Shown: positions 34,923-44,336, counted from the first letter of the stretch. The stretch is DNA of 64,000 nt from Amycolatopsis sp. FBCC-B4732 (GCF_023008405.1 NZ_CP095376.1:8846501-8910500); one strand, 5' to 3'. A program made the numbers and translations. The notes: generated by a model from the letters alone, not told the origin.

Positions 34923-35573
34923 ATGATCCTCGAGACCGAGCGGGCCGCAGTCTGCGCATACGCCCGCCGGATGGTCGGTGACGGCCTCGTGGTCGGTACC
35001 TCCGGGAACGTCTCCGTGCGGGCCGGTGACCTCGTCGCCGTCACGCCGACCGGGGTTCCCTACGCGAGCATGACCCCGGGCGACGTCGCCGTCGTCGATC
35101 TCGGGGGGCAGGTGGTCGACGGGTCGCTCAAGCCGACCAGTGAACTCCCGATGCACCTGTCCGTCTACTGGGACGTGCGCGATCCCGACGGTGAGCCCGT
35201 GACCGCCGTCGTGCACACGCACTCGCCGCACGCCACCGCCGCCTCCACGCTCGTGCGGGAGCTGCCGCCGGTCCACTACATCGTCGCCACCATCGGGCCC
35301 TCGGTGCGCGTCGCGCGCTACGCCACCTACGGCACGCCCGAGCTGGCCAGCGCCGTGCTCGAAGCCCTCGACGGGCGGCGCGGGTGCCTCATGGCCAACC
35401 ACGGCACCCTCACCTACGGCGACGGCCTCGAAGCCGCCTACCACCGGGCGCAGCAGCTCGAGTGGGCGTGCCGCGTGTGGCTGCTCGCGCAGAGCGCCGG
35501 CCGGCCGAGCCTGCTCCCGCCGCCCGAGGTGGCGAAGGTGGTCGACCGGCTGCGCGGCTACGGACAGGGCTGA
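34923..35573 (+). CDS. Class II aldolase/adducin family protein (fuculose-1-phosphate aldolase-like)
   Basis: 216 residues, the usual length of FucA-type aldolases. Phosphate-binding motifs are GTSGNVSVR and the TSELPMH segment. The zinc histidines are in VVHTHSPHATA and CLMANHGTLTYG, and the catalytic Glu equivalent is the one in TSELPMH. It would cleave a sugar phosphate to dihydroxyacetone phosphate and an aldehyde, or act on a related substrate such as a methylthioribulose phosphate. No sugar-pathway neighbours help. Its stop codon directly abuts the stop of the convergent HD gene. Confidence 0.85.
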   Translation: MILETERAAVCAYARRMVGDGLVVGTSGNVSVRAGDLVAVTPTGVPYASMTPGDVAVVDLGGQVVDGSLKPTSELPMHLSVYWDVRDPDGEPVTAVVHTHSPHATAASTLVRELPPVHYIVATIGPSVRVARYATYGTPELASAVLEALDGRRGCLMANHGTLTYGDGLEAAYHRAQQLEWACRVWLLAQSAGRPSLLPPPEVAKVVDRLRGYGQG

Positions 35574-36257
35574 CTACGAAGCCAGCGCGTCCACGGCGTG
35601 CACCGCGTCCAGCAGCTCGACCACCGTCGGGTCGTCGACCGCCTCCTTGATGCACTGCCACAGCTGGAGGTTCGCCGTCGCCCAGCGCGAATACGTCGCG
35701 GCCGCCTCCGGGTTGTAGAAGTAGTAACCCTCGTCGTGGACGTCGCACTGCTCGCCGACGATCTTGTTCGCCAGCTCGCGCAGGCTCAGCCCGTTTTCGC
35801 GCAGGTACCGGTGGGCCAGCACCACCGGCGTCACCGGCAGCGCCTTGAACAACGTGTCCGCGTCGCTCAACGCCTGCGCCTCCAGCGAAATGTCGCGGCC
35901 GCGCGTGGCCATTTCCGCTTCGTCGACGATCTCGTCGATCCACCGCGAAACGTGCGGCGGCACCCCGCATTCGGCGAGGATTTCCAGGCGCAGGTTCCGG
36001 CCCGCGGACGCGGGCGAGTTCCGGAGCACCAGGTAGTTGACGTCGTGCACCAGCGCGGCGACTTCGACCACCGCGGGGTCGGCCCCGTTGTGGCGGGCGA
36101 AGCCGCCTGCCTTCGCGCGGACGAAACTGACGTGGTGCCAGCCGTGGAACTGCAGCCGCTCGGCGTACTGGCGGCAAAGCTGGTGGACCCTTCTTTCGAC
36201 AGCACTGACGACGGCGTCGACGATCACGTGGTCGATCGTGCTTTCCTGCGTGCGCAT
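35574..36257 (-). CDS. HD-domain phosphohydrolase-like protein, 227 aa
   Basis: The metal-binding HD signature is complete: His in LQFHGWHHV, His-Asp in VAALVHDVNYLVL, and a later Asp in LEAQALSDADTLFKAL. The helices between match HD nucleotidases/phosphohydrolases. The C-terminal part (GEQCDVHDEGYYFYNPEAAA) is distinctive. A strong GGGAGAGG precedes the ATG at 36257. It is the third gene of a minus-strand set: two-TM protein, cupin, HD. The substrate is unknown; the set may act on one small molecule or nucleotide signal, which is inference from the operon. Confidence 0.75.
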   Translation of the reverse strand: MRTQESTIDHVIVDAVVSAVERRVHQLCRQYAERLQFHGWHHVSFVRAKAGGFARHNGADPAVVEVAALVHDVNYLVLRNSPASAGRNLRLEILAECGVPPHVSRWIDEIVDEAEMATRGRDISLEAQALSDADTLFKALPVTPVVLAHRYLRENGLSLRELANKIVGEQCDVHDEGYYFYNPEAAATYSRWATANLQLWQCIKEAVDDPTVVELLDAVHAVDALAS

Positions 36258-36330
36258 ACACCTCTCCCATCCCGGCCGTGGTGTTCAGACGGGTGGAGTA
36301 ATGGTAAGCGCCGCTGACGCCGGTGTGTAG

Positions 36331-36969
36331 CTAGATGCGGTCCGCCAATTCCCCCAATCGGCTCTCGACCGGAACGTGACGATGGCCGATTCCGCGGGCC
36401 GGGTCGAAAGAAAGACTAAAACTGCTCACGGGGCGTGATTTGACGAGGAAAGTCATCGTCCCGGCGGCCGCTTCGGGGATCCGGTGGAATTCGTCGGCCA
36501 GCATGGTGGCGCAGGAGCCGGCCTGGCACAACGTCCGGCGGCGCAGCCGCGCGGCCGCGATCAGCCCGGTGTCGTGGTCGATCGTCGTTTCGTACCGTTC
36601 GTGAAGGTAGTCACCACGGAGAATGGTGGTGCAGAAGTGGTACCTGTGGTTGTGCACCGAATCCGCGTAGCCCTCCCGCCAGTCCTCCTGCGCCTTGTAT
36701 TCGTGCAGCCAGAAGGAAAACGGGTCGGACGGCGAATCCAGCAGGCACCAGGCGAAGTGCGTGGTCGTTTCTCTGGACGAGCGCAGCACCTTCGCGGCCT
36801 GCGCGCCGGACAGCGTGCGCAGCTGGGTCCGCAGCTCTTCGCGCAGGCCGGTCTGCGTGGCCCACGGCCGGAACCAGCCGTCGACCGCGCGCCAGTCCAC
36901 GGCGAGCGGGAACCCGGCCGTGCGCAGGCGCGTGGCCAGTTCGGTGAGGGGGGACAGGCGGGTGAGCAA
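36331..36969 (-). CDS. Cupin-like protein with HxH metal motif
   Basis: 212 residues. The N-terminal helical part (LTELATRLRTAGFPLAVDWR) leads into a beta-barrel with a cupin-like first motif: two or three His in DSVHNHRYHFCTTIL, then GDYLHERYE. A second motif includes ADEFHRIPEA. The last strands read TMTFLVKSRPVSSFSLSFD. The His pattern suggests an iron or other metal centre, as in small-molecule dioxygenases. A TTG at 36969, 2 bases after the upstream stop, is chosen because AGGGAG lies 6 bases before it. No closer match is recognised. Confidence 0.6.
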   Translation of the reverse strand: MLTRLSPLTELATRLRTAGFPLAVDWRAVDGWFRPWATQTGLREELRTQLRTLSGAQAAKVLRSSRETTTHFAWCLLDSPSDPFSFWLHEYKAQEDWREGYADSVHNHRYHFCTTILRGDYLHERYETTIDHDTGLIAAARLRRRTLCQAGSCATMLADEFHRIPEAAAGTMTFLVKSRPVSSFSLSFDPARGIGHRHVPVESRLGELADRI

Positions 36970-36971
36970 GG

Positions 36972-37985
36972 TCAGCTCCCTAGCTCGGCGACTTCGGAGA
37001 ACTCCGCGCGGAAGGCGTGGAACTTGGCCTCCAGCTCGCGGAACTGCTCCTCGGACAACGGGGATCCGGTGATCTTTTCGAACAGCGCCAGGAAATCCGT
37101 CCGCGTCGTCGCGGACGTGATGCGGAAGTGGCGGCCGGTCCGGGACTGCGAGACGCGCACGAATTCGGCGCGCTCCATGTTGTAGAGGAAGGAACCCTCG
37201 GTGAACCGCAGTGACCGCGGGTACAGCTTGGTGGCGCCGCGGACGTCGCTGTAGAGCGACACCCACACGCTGTCGTCGAACAGCTCGAGCCGGTCCAGCG
37301 GCGGGTCGGCGACCACGGTGATGTCGACCGACGCGCAGCGGCTGCGCGCCAGGAAGAGGCCGACGAGCCCGATCCGGATCTCTTCGTCGAGCCGGGTCTG
37401 GATCTGTTCGTAGTCGACGTCGCCCGCTTCGCGGCGCAACAGGTAGCGGGCACGCCCGCTGATCGAGGTGGCGTCGCGCGGATCGGCGATGACGGCGCGC
37501 AGTTCGCGTTCGGTGCGGGAAAGCAAGAGGCGGGCGGCGGCGTGCCGCCCGGAGAAGCCGCGGAAGAAGTACTGCCGGGTGTGGTCGAGGTCGGCCATCA
37601 GCCCGCGGTTGAACGCGGGGTCGGGGTCGGTGGTCGCCTCGAACACGTCGGTGGGGAAGAACTCCTTGTTCAGGGCGCGGTATTCGGCACTGAGGTCTTC
37701 CAGCGCGCGCCTGCTCTCTTCGATCACCGGGGTCACCAGCGCTTTCTGCGAAGCGCTGGCGGTGATCAGCGTGGTGCCGAACCCCACGATCGCGGAGATC
37801 AGGGTGCCGGTGCCCAGCGACGTCACCAGGTTCTTCCCGGTGCCGGGGTCCATCAGGCCGGCGAGCCACAGGCTGAGGCCGGCGACGACGACGAGCACTG
37901 TGAGGAGCAAGCTCGTCCTGGTCCAGAAGATCTCCTGCAGTGGGGTACGGCGGCGGGATCCGCCATCCGCGGCCACTTGCTTCAC
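36972..37985 (-). CDS. Two-TM membrane protein with large cytoplasmic sensor-like domain
   Basis: 337 residues, not recognised. Two membrane segments lie near residues 24-75 (SLLLTVLVVVAGLSLWLAGL and VTSLGTGTLISAIVGFGTTL). A coiled helix follows (VIEESRRALEDLSAEYRAL). The soluble domain of about 230 residues has alternating strands and helices (YFFRGFSGRHAAARLLLSRT; VDITVVADPPLDRLELFDDS; TKLYPRSLRFTEGSFLYNME) reminiscent of catalytically dead phospholipase D-like domains. It is translationally linked to the cupin gene (2-bp gap). The promoter probably lies in the AT-rich 38,000-38,135 stretch. Confidence 0.55.
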   Translation of the reverse strand: MKQVAADGGSRRRTPLQEIFWTRTSLLLTVLVVVAGLSLWLAGLMDPGTGKNLVTSLGTGTLISAIVGFGTTLITASASQKALVTPVIEESRRALEDLSAEYRALNKEFFPTDVFEATTDPDPAFNRGLMADLDHTRQYFFRGFSGRHAAARLLLSRTERELRAVIADPRDATSISGRARYLLRREAGDVDYEQIQTRLDEEIRIGLVGLFLARSRCASVDITVVADPPLDRLELFDDSVWVSLYSDVRGATKLYPRSLRFTEGSFLYNMERAEFVRVSQSRTGRHFRITSATTRTDFLALFEKITGSPLSEEQFRELEAKFHAFRAEFSEVAELGS

Positions 37986-38137
37986 CTCCCTCGAACCACC
38001 CGAACGGACGTATGCAAATCGTGTCTGTTCGAGTGCGCGGAGTCACTTTACGCGCCTGACGGGAGGTGCGAAATAAGAAGTTCGGGGGACAGTGCGAGCC
38101 GCCGGACGTCACTCTGGGCAATAATTAACCAGATCTC

Positions 38138-38166
38138 CTGGTTTCCCGAAAACGCCGGGAAGCCAG
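38138..38166 (-). terminator. Hairpin after the transglutaminase-like gene
   Basis: Arms ctggtttcccg and cgggaagccag (one G-U pair on the RNA) around a seven-base loop. The hairpin starts 2 bp beyond the stop codon of the 38169-38741 gene on the minus strand, and separates that gene from the two-TM/cupin/HD operon. Confidence 0.6.
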
Positions 38167-38168
38167 GG

Positions 38169-38741
38169 TCAGAGCGTGGCCGGTAGGCCGTTTTCGTACC
38201 AGCCGGGGCCGGGGCGGGCGGTCATCAGGAAATCCACGACGACCGGTGCGGGCGCCGGGTGGATCTCCGGGAGATCGCGTTCGCCGCGCGCGGTGTCGAC
38301 CGGCCAGGCCAGTTTCTCCTCGTCGAGCGAAAACTCCCCGCGCGCGCCCGTGCGGTTGCCGCGGGCGTCGAGACGCGACCACTTGCCGTGCAGGTACACG
38401 GCATTCAGCCCGTGCAGCGCGGAGAGCTCCTGGTAGCAGAACCCGGCCGGAATCCCTTGTGCCCGCAGCAAAGCGGCGAGCAGGTGCGCCTTCGCGTGGC
38501 AAATCCCGACGCGCTCGCGGAGCACGTCGGAAGCGCGCCAGGTGACGCGCGGGTCCGCGGCGTCGATGACGTGTTCGACGTCGTCCCGCACGAACCGGAA
38601 GGTGGCTTCGACGGAACCTTCTCCGGTGGCGCGCAAAGCGTCGGCCCGCGCCCGGATCAGCGGGTGCCGGTGATCGACGACGGCGTCGGCGACGAGGTAG
38701 TCGCTGAGCCGATCGGAGGTGGGTGAGGGACCGGGACTCAT
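38169..38741 (-). CDS. Transglutaminase-like cysteine peptidase-fold protein
   Basis: 190 residues with the transglutaminase-core triad: Cys in RVGICHAKAHLLAALLRA, His in ALHGLNAVYLHGKWSRL and Asp in SRLDARGNRTG. The preceding helix VEATFRFVRDDVEHVIDA is the usual lead-in (a VRD motif). It has no signal peptide or membrane segment, so it acts in the cytoplasm. Family members are proteases, amidases or cross-linking enzymes; the substrate is unknown. The ATG at 38741 has AGGA 8 bases upstream. It ends in its own hairpin. Confidence 0.8.
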   Translation of the reverse strand: MSPGPSPTSDRLSDYLVADAVVDHRHPLIRARADALRATGEGSVEATFRFVRDDVEHVIDAADPRVTWRASDVLRERVGICHAKAHLLAALLRAQGIPAGFCYQELSALHGLNAVYLHGKWSRLDARGNRTGARGEFSLDEEKLAWPVDTARGERDLPEIHPAPAPVVVDFLMTARPGPGWYENGLPATL

Positions 38742-38814
38742 CCGGCCATCCTGACAGGTGCGGCCATTCGGGCGAGACGTGTTTTCCGTGGCGGACACGC
38801 TCCGCACCTGCCGA

Positions 38815-39420
38815 TTACGGAACGTAGAAGTCGGGCGGGAACCCGGTCCAGCACAGTTCGGCGGGCAGGTGGCTCTGGTCGTTGTAGGTCAGCAGCGCGG
38901 CGGGGCGGGCGGGCGAGTACCGGATGACGGTGAGGGCGGCGTTGGCGTGGTTGAGCGCGAGCCACCGCCAGGGTGGCGCGTCTTGGGAGGCGCGGACGAG
39001 CCAGCCGACGAGGAAGTTGTGCGTGACGAGGACTTCGTACCTCGGTTCGGTCCCGGGCACGGGGCCGGTGAACCTGCGCTCGGCTTCGGCGGCGAGGTCT
39101 TCGTCGGCCGGGGGGAGGCTGCGGGCGAAGGCGAGGAGGACGCCGGCCGCGGTTTCGGGGAGTTCCTCGCGCTGGGGTACGTAGGGGACGAAGTCGCCGG
39201 CGGCTTCGTTCTCGTTGAGGGGGACGCCGGGGAGCTGGGCGGCGATCAGGTCGGCGGTTTGCGCGGCGCGCGGGAGGGGGCCGTGGTGGATCGCGGTGAC
39301 CGGGACGTCTCGCAGCCGCCGCCCGAGGAGGACTGCTTGGCGCCGTCCGGCTTCGGTGAGTTCGCCGCTTGGGGTCGCTTCGCCGTGCCGGGTGAGGAAC
39401 AGGTACCGCGTGGTCAACAC
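38815..39420 (-). CDS. Histidine phosphatase family protein
   Basis: 201 residues of the phosphoglycerate-mutase-like clan. The phosphate-accepting His lies in YLFLTRHGEATPSGELTEAG. Further landmarks are the TAIHHGPLPRAAQTADLIAA arginine/His segment, the acid in ENEAAGDF and the second His in YEVLVTHNFLVGWLV. It is probably a small-molecule phosphatase. It begins with GTG at 39420. The gap to the transglutaminase-like gene is 73 bp, so co-transcription is possible. Confidence 0.85.
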   Translation of the reverse strand: MLTTRYLFLTRHGEATPSGELTEAGRRQAVLLGRRLRDVPVTAIHHGPLPRAAQTADLIAAQLPGVPLNENEAAGDFVPYVPQREELPETAAGVLLAFARSLPPADEDLAAEAERRFTGPVPGTEPRYEVLVTHNFLVGWLVRASQDAPPWRWLALNHANAALTVIRYSPARPAALLTYNDQSHLPAELCWTGFPPDFYVP

Positions 39421-39554
39421 GGCCTCAGGCTTTCACGTCCCGATCCTGGGGCCGGGGCGGGTAACGCGTCGCCGCGGCGCGCGACTCCTTGGTGCGCAAC
39501 CTGCCGTGAGGTGGTGGTCGGAATGCCCGGAGCGGGGCACATCGAGGTGGCGGG

Positions 39555-40022
39555 TTGGTGTTCCACGTTGATTCGCCGTTCACAGTCGACCTCGACGGGC
39601 GGCGGTCGACCCTGCCCGAACGGTCCGAGGGCAGGTACGGGAACGACGACCGTTCGGCTTTGCTGACAGCGCCGGGCGGTCTCCGCTTCCTCCAAGACGG
39701 CCTCGAAGAGGACCTCTCCGGGCTGATCACCGAAATCGCGGGGCCGGAGTTCACGGTGTCCGGCATCCGCTTCCGCGCGGCGGGCAGCTTCGAGATCGTG
39801 GTCGGCGTCGTGGCGGCTCACGAGGTGCGCAAGAACGCGGTGGAGGTCGTGGGGACCCTGGAGAAGGTCATGGCCATCGGGCGCCGGCTGGTGCGCGGGG
39901 TGCTCGACAGCCGGGGTCTGCCATTCGGCCGCGTGGAGACCAGAATGCGGCTCCTCGTCGCCCTGGTCGCTTCGAACTTCTCGGCCGTGGTGGTGGTACT
40001 CATCGTCCTGCTGCTGCGCTGA
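39555..40022 (+). CDS. Hypothetical protein with a C-terminal membrane anchor, 155 aa
   Basis: Not recognised. The first 120 residues are soluble and mixed in character (FHVDSPFTVDLDGRRSTLPE; FLQDGLEEDLSGLITEIAGP; AAGSFEIVVGVVAAHEVRKN). The last 25 residues form one hydrophobic helix (ALVASNFSAVVVVLIVLLLR), consistent with a tail-anchored protein facing the cytoplasm. It starts at a GTG with no clear ribosome binding site, and it is convergent with the next gene (9-bp gap). Confidence 0.5.
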   Translation: MVFHVDSPFTVDLDGRRSTLPERSEGRYGNDDRSALLTAPGGLRFLQDGLEEDLSGLITEIAGPEFTVSGIRFRAAGSFEIVVGVVAAHEVRKNAVEVVGTLEKVMAIGRRLVRGVLDSRGLPFGRVETRMRLLVALVASNFSAVVVVLIVLLLR

Positions 40023-40031
40023 TGCCGCGCC

Positions 40032-40394
40032 TCAGCCCACGGGGATGAGGGTGCCTTCGGGGCCGTGGGTGGGGACGAACTGGGCCTTCAGCCTGATCGG
40101 GGCCGGGTGCGGGACCAGGACCATCGAGGCGAACGGGGTGATCGTGTGCTCGTGGCCGCTGTTCGTGTGGAGGTGGGCGCTCACGTGGACGTTGCGATCG
40201 GCGGGGATTTCGAACGTCACTGAGCCCCAGGAGACGATGTACTGGCGGCCGTCGATGCTGGCTATCGGGGCGTACGCGCGGACCGTGTGGCCCAGGTGGG
40301 GTATCTCCAGGGTGAGGAGGCGGCGGGGGCCGGTGTGGTTGTCGACGTACGGGATCACGCCGGGCACCCTGGCCAGGTCGACGGGGTCGGTCAT
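40032..40394 (-). CDS. Hypothetical beta-rich protein, 120 aa
   Basis: Not recognised. The sequence is rich in short strands (RLLTLEIPHLGHTVRAYAPI; RQYIVSWGSVTFEIPADRNV; VHVSAHLHTNSGHEHTITPF), with no signal peptide or membrane segment. The His/Asn-rich strand could bind metal. It lies 44 bp downstream of the MBOAT acyltransferase gene on the same strand and may be co-transcribed with it. Confidence 0.55.
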   Translation of the reverse strand: MTDPVDLARVPGVIPYVDNHTGPRRLLTLEIPHLGHTVRAYAPIASIDGRQYIVSWGSVTFEIPADRNVHVSAHLHTNSGHEHTITPFASMVLVPHPAPIRLKAQFVPTHGPEGTLIPVG

Positions 40395-40438
40395 GGGGTG
40401 GATTGTCCCATCGGCGGACGGGAAGCCAGGGACGGTCG

Positions 40439-41872
40439 CTAGAACTGGTAGTACAAGAACGGGCTGAACGTCCCCGTCGCGATCAGGATGGCCGCGTACA
40501 GAAGGCCCACCGTCATCACGCCGATGCGCAACGCCGTCGCCGGGCGGCTGCGGGACGACTCCAGCAGGGGGCCGGTCACCGGGTGGGCCGGCAGGAGGAA
40601 GACCGCCAGTGCCGCCAGCAGCAGGACCAGGCGCTGGTTCGTGAACGCCTGCTCCACGCCCGCTCCGATGCCCTCGAAGTCGGGGAGGAGCATGTGGCCG
40701 ATCATCGACAACGCGTGGCCCAGGTCCGGTGAGCGGAAGAAGACCCAGCCGAACACCACCAGCAGCATCGTCAGGGCTCGGCGCAGGTAGCGCTTCCACG
40801 GGACCGCCGGGTCCAGGTCCAGGCCGAAGCGGCGCTCGATCACCAGCAGGGCTCCGTGGTAGCAGCCCCACACCAGGAACGTCCATTGGGCGCCGTGCCA
40901 GAAACCCGTCAGGACGAACACTATGCAGAGGTTGCGGTACGTCTGGGCCGCTCCGTTCCGGTTGCCGCCCAGGGGGATGTACACGTAGTCGCGGAACCAG
41001 CGGCTCAGGCTCATGTGCCAGCGGCGCCAGAACTCCGTGATCGTCACCGACGAGTACGGCCGCGCGAAGTTCTCCGGCAACCGGAATCCCAGCATGCGGC
41101 CGAGGCCGATCGCCATGTCCGAATAACCCGAGAAGTCGAAGAACAGCTGGAGGGTGTAGCCGATCGCGCCCAGCCACGCCGTCGCGAACGTCATCTGGTC
41201 CGGGGGGACCTTGAAGCACGCTTCCACCAACGGGCTGAGCGAGTCCGCGATGATCGTCTTCTTGCACAGGCCCAGTGCGAAGCGCGGGAAGCCCGCCGCG
41301 ATGTCGTCGAGGCGGTGGGACCGCGGCTGGGGGAGCTGGTCGGCGATCTCCCGGTACCGGACGATCGGGCCGGCCACCAGCTGCGGGAACATCGCGATGT
41401 ACGCGGCGAACGACACCGGGTTGCGCAGGGCCGGGCGCTCGCCGCGGTAGATGTCGACCACGTACGAGATGTGGTGGAACGTGTAGAACGAGATGCCGAT
41501 CGGGACGACCAGGCTCGCGACCGGCACGCTGCCGCCGAACCAGTGCGCCACCGCCGCGATCTGCTGGGTCGCGAAACCCGCGTACTTCCAGACCAGCAGG
41601 ACCGCGACGTCCAGCGACACCACCGCGATGAGGATGCGGCGCCGCCGGACGCCCTGGACGTCCCACGGGCTCGGGGCCAGCAGCGGGCCGGCCATGAAGT
41701 TCACGACCATGCAGCCCAGCAGCAGGAACACGAAGCCGCCGGCGCCGATCGTGTAGAACAGCAGGCTGCCGACCGCGATGATGCCGTTGCGCCAGCTCCG
41801 CGGGCACACCAGCACGGCGATGAGCACCGCCGGCAGGAAGTACCACAAGAAAAGTGGCGATACGAACGACAT
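40439..41872 (-). CDS. MBOAT-family O-acyltransferase (AlgI-like)
   Basis: 477 residues with about a dozen membrane segments, beginning SFVSPLFLWYFLPAVLIAVL. AlgI/DltB-type signatures are FYTFHHISYVVDIYRGE, the SMSRWFRDYVYIPLGGNR-type motif (here SLSRWFRDYVYIPLGG) and the catalytic His in VLTGFWHGAQWTFLVWG. Family members transfer acyl groups across the membrane to polysaccharides or teichoic acids. The partner GDSL/SGNH esterase that usually accompanies AlgI (AlgJ/X type) is not in the window. It is separate from the rlmB block, 53 bp away. Confidence 0.9.
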   Translation of the reverse strand: MSFVSPLFLWYFLPAVLIAVLVCPRSWRNGIIAVGSLLFYTIGAGGFVFLLLGCMVVNFMAGPLLAPSPWDVQGVRRRRILIAVVSLDVAVLLVWKYAGFATQQIAAVAHWFGGSVPVASLVVPIGISFYTFHHISYVVDIYRGERPALRNPVSFAAYIAMFPQLVAGPIVRYREIADQLPQPRSHRLDDIAAGFPRFALGLCKKTIIADSLSPLVEACFKVPPDQMTFATAWLGAIGYTLQLFFDFSGYSDMAIGLGRMLGFRLPENFARPYSSVTITEFWRRWHMSLSRWFRDYVYIPLGGNRNGAAQTYRNLCIVFVLTGFWHGAQWTFLVWGCYHGALLVIERRFGLDLDPAVPWKRYLRRALTMLLVVFGWVFFRSPDLGHALSMIGHMLLPDFEGIGAGVEQAFTNQRLVLLLAALAVFLLPAHPVTGPLLESSRSRPATALRIGVMTVGLLYAAILIATGTFSPFLYYQF

Positions 41873-41925
41873 CGGGTCCCCTCGGTTTTATCCGACGGTG
41901 ACCTTAACCCGACCGGGTGGTGGGG

Positions 41926-42882
41926 TCAGACCCGACCGGCGAGACGACGCCGTCGCGCCACCTCGGCGAGCAGCACGCCGGCCGCCACCGAAGCGTTCAG
42001 GGACTCCACGCCCGCCGCCATCGGGATCGACACCGTCGCGTCGCACGTCTCGCGGACCAGGCGGGACAGGCCCCGGCCCTCCGAGCCGAGCACGATGACC
42101 AGCGGGTCCGCCGCCAGCTCGAGCTCGTCGATGTCGACCGAGCCGTCCGCGTCCAGGCCGACCAGCATCAGGCCCTCGTTCGCCCACGACTTGAGCTGGC
42201 GCGTCAGGTTCGTCGCCACCGCGATCGGAAGCTTCGCCGCCGTGCCCGCGCTCGTGCGCCACGCCACCGCCGTCATGCCCGCGCTGCGCCGCTCCGGCAG
42301 CAGCACGCCGTGGGCACCGAACGCGGCCGCCGAGCGGATCACCGCGCCCAGGTTCCGCGGGTCGGTGACGCCGTCGAGCGCGACGAACAGGGGCACCTCG
42401 CCCGAGTTGCGGGCCACCGCCATCAGGTCGTCCGGGTGGGCGTACTCGAACGGCGGGACCTGCAGGCCCAGGCCCTGGTGCACGGCCCGGTTCGTCTTGC
42501 GGTCCAGCTCCTCGCGCGGGATCTCCAGGATCGAGATGCCCTTGTCGCCGGCCAGCCGGACGGCGTCGTTCACGCGGTCGTCGATCTCGATGTTCAGCGC
42601 GACGTACAGCGCGGTCGCGGGGACACCCGCGCGCAGCGCCTCGACCACCGGGTTGCGCCCGGCGATCAGCTCCGGCTTGTCGGCCTTCTTCTGCCGGGCC
42701 TGGTCGCGCTTGGTCGCCGCGTTGGCCTGGCGGTACGCCTTGTGCCCGGGGCGGTCTTCCGCCTTCGGGGTCGGCCCCTTGCCTTCGAGGGCCTTGCGGC
42801 GCTGACCGCCCGAGCCGACGACGGCACCCTTCTTGGTGCCCGTCTTGCGGATCGCGCCCTGGCGCCGCGAATTGCCTGCCAT
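41926..42882 (-). CDS. rlmB: 23S rRNA 2'-O-methyltransferase RlmB/TrmH-like (SpoU family)
   Basis: 318 residues. A basic, disordered N-terminal 70 residues ([20 protein letters not shown]) is followed by the substrate-binding domain ([20 protein letters not shown]) and the knotted SpoU MTase domain. Its motifs are [20 protein letters not shown] (motif 1), [19 protein letters not shown] (motif 2) and [20 protein letters not shown] (motif 3). It methylates a 2'-hydroxyl of rRNA using S-adenosylmethionine. It ends the cysS-rlmB pair as in mycobacteria (22-bp gap). AAGGAA lies 9 bases before the ATG. Confidence 0.93.
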   Translation of the reverse strand: MAGNSRRQGAIRKTGTKKGAVVGSGGQRRKALEGKGPTPKAEDRPGHKAYRQANAATKRDQARQKKADKPELIAGRNPVVEALRAGVPATALYVALNIEIDDRVNDAVRLAGDKGISILEIPREELDRKTNRAVHQGLGLQVPPFEYAHPDDLMAVARNSGEVPLFVALDGVTDPRNLGAVIRSAAAFGAHGVLLPERRSAGMTAVAWRTSAGTAAKLPIAVATNLTRQLKSWANEGLMLVGLDADGSVDIDELELAADPLVIVLGSEGRGLSRLVRETCDATVSIPMAAGVESLNASVAAGVLLAEVARRRRLAGRV

Positions 42883-42904
42883 GGTGAAAGTTTCCTTGCG
42901 TTGC

Positions 42905-44293
42905 TCAGTCGGACTTGACTGTCCACTGCGGACCGTTGGGGGTGTCCTCCACCACGATGCCCGCCTGCTGGAGGCGGTCACGGGCGGCGTCCGCGCGGGC
43001 GAAGTCCTTCTCGGCCCTGGCCTGCTGGCGCTCGGCCAGCAGCCCTTCGACGAGGGAGCCCAGCGCCTCCTTGGTGGGCGTGTCGGAACCGCCCGCCTCG
43101 GACCAGCGCGCGGACAGCGGGTCGAGGCCGAGCACGTCGGTCATCGCGCGGACGGCCGCGGCGAGTTCGAGTGCCTTCGGTGTGTCGCCCGCGTCGAGAG
43201 CGGCGTTACCGTCCCGCACCGTGGTGTGCACCACGGCGAACGCCTGCGGGGTGGCGAGGTCGTCGTCGAGCGCGTTCGCGAACTCCGCGGGCAGCGTGCC
43301 GGTGGTGACCTCGCCGGACCCGGCCGCGCGGCGCAGGAACGTCTCGATCCGCCGGTAGCCCTGCGCGGCCTCGGAGACCGCGGCGTCGGAGTACTCGATG
43401 TTGGACCGGTAGTGCGGCTGCACCAGGTAGTAGCGCAGCTCGACCGCCCGGTAGCGCTCCAGCATCGCCGGGATCGTCACGGTGTTGCCCAGCGACTTCG
43501 ACATCTTCTCGCCGGACATGGTCACCCACGCGTTGTGCAGCCAGTAGCGGGCGAACGGGTCGCCGACGGCGTTCGACTGGGCGCGCTCGTTTTCGTGGTG
43601 CGGGAAGATCAGGTCGATCCCGCCGCCGTGGATGTCGAACTCTGCGCCGAGGTACGCCGTGGCCATGGCCGAGCACTCGAGGTGCCAGCCCGGCCGGCCT
43701 TCGCCCCACGGCGTCGGCCACGACGGCTCACCCGGCTTGGCGCTCTTCCACAGTGTGAAGTCGCGCGGGTCCTGCTTGCCGCGGGTCGGCGTCTCGCCCT
43801 GCTGGACGTCGTCGAGGCCCTGGCGCGACAGCTCGCCGTAGTGGTCGAACGACTTCACCGAGAAGTAGACGTCGCCCTCGGTCGCGTACGCGTGCCCCTG
43901 GTCGATCAGGCGCTGCATCAGCTCGACCATCTGGGTGACGTGCCCGGTCGCGCGCGGGTTGATCGACGGCGGCAGGCAGCCGAGCTGGTCGTAGGCCTGC
44001 TCGAAGGCGCGCTCGTGCGTCGCCGCCCACTCCCACCACGGCCGGCCGGCGTCGGCGGCCTTGGTGAGGATCTTGTCGTCGATGTCGGTGACGTTGCGGA
44101 CCAGCAGCACGTCCAGTCCACTGTGGACGAGCCAGCGGCGCAGGACGTCGTAGTTCAGCGCGCCGCGGACGTGCCCGATGTGCGGCATGCCCTGCACGGT
44201 GGCACCACACACGTAGATCGACGCCGTTCCGCTACGGACGGGGTGGAACTCCCGCACGCTCCGGGTCGCTGTGTCGAAAAGGTGTAGGGCCAC
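42905..44293 (-). CDS. cysS: Cysteinyl-tRNA synthetase
   Basis: 462 residues, normal length. The class I signature is [15 protein letters not shown] (HIGH) and the second is [10 protein letters not shown] (KMSKS). Zinc ligands are the first Cys in [10 protein letters not shown], the Cys in HLECSAMA and the His pair in [13 protein letters not shown]. The [14 protein letters not shown] stretch distinguishes CysS from the MshC ligase of mycothiol synthesis. It charges tRNA-Cys. It belongs to the conserved ispF...cysS-rlmB block, although here three extra genes separate it from ispF. Confidence 0.96.
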   Translation of the reverse strand: MALHLFDTATRSVREFHPVRSGTASIYVCGATVQGMPHIGHVRGALNYDVLRRWLVHSGLDVLLVRNVTDIDDKILTKAADAGRPWWEWAATHERAFEQAYDQLGCLPPSINPRATGHVTQMVELMQRLIDQGHAYATEGDVYFSVKSFDHYGELSRQGLDDVQQGETPTRGKQDPRDFTLWKSAKPGEPSWPTPWGEGRPGWHLECSAMATAYLGAEFDIHGGGIDLIFPHHENERAQSNAVGDPFARYWLHNAWVTMSGEKMSKSLGNTVTIPAMLERYRAVELRYYLVQPHYRSNIEYSDAAVSEAAQGYRRIETFLRRAAGSGEVTTGTLPAEFANALDDDLATPQAFAVVHTTVRDGNAALDAGDTPKALELAAAVRAMTDVLGLDPLSARWSEAGGSDTPTKEALGSLVEGLLAERQQARAEKDFARADAARDRLQQAGIVVEDTPNGPQWTVKSD

Positions 44294-44336
44294 CCTGAAA
44301 GGGTACGGGGTCGGGCGTGAGGGACCTCTCTGCCCC

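Noticed and set aside
35571..35576. Abutting stop codons of the aldolase and HD genes as a regulatory overlap
   Set aside because: Tight convergent ends are common in compact genomes; the same occurs at 52813-52816 and nothing more is visible.
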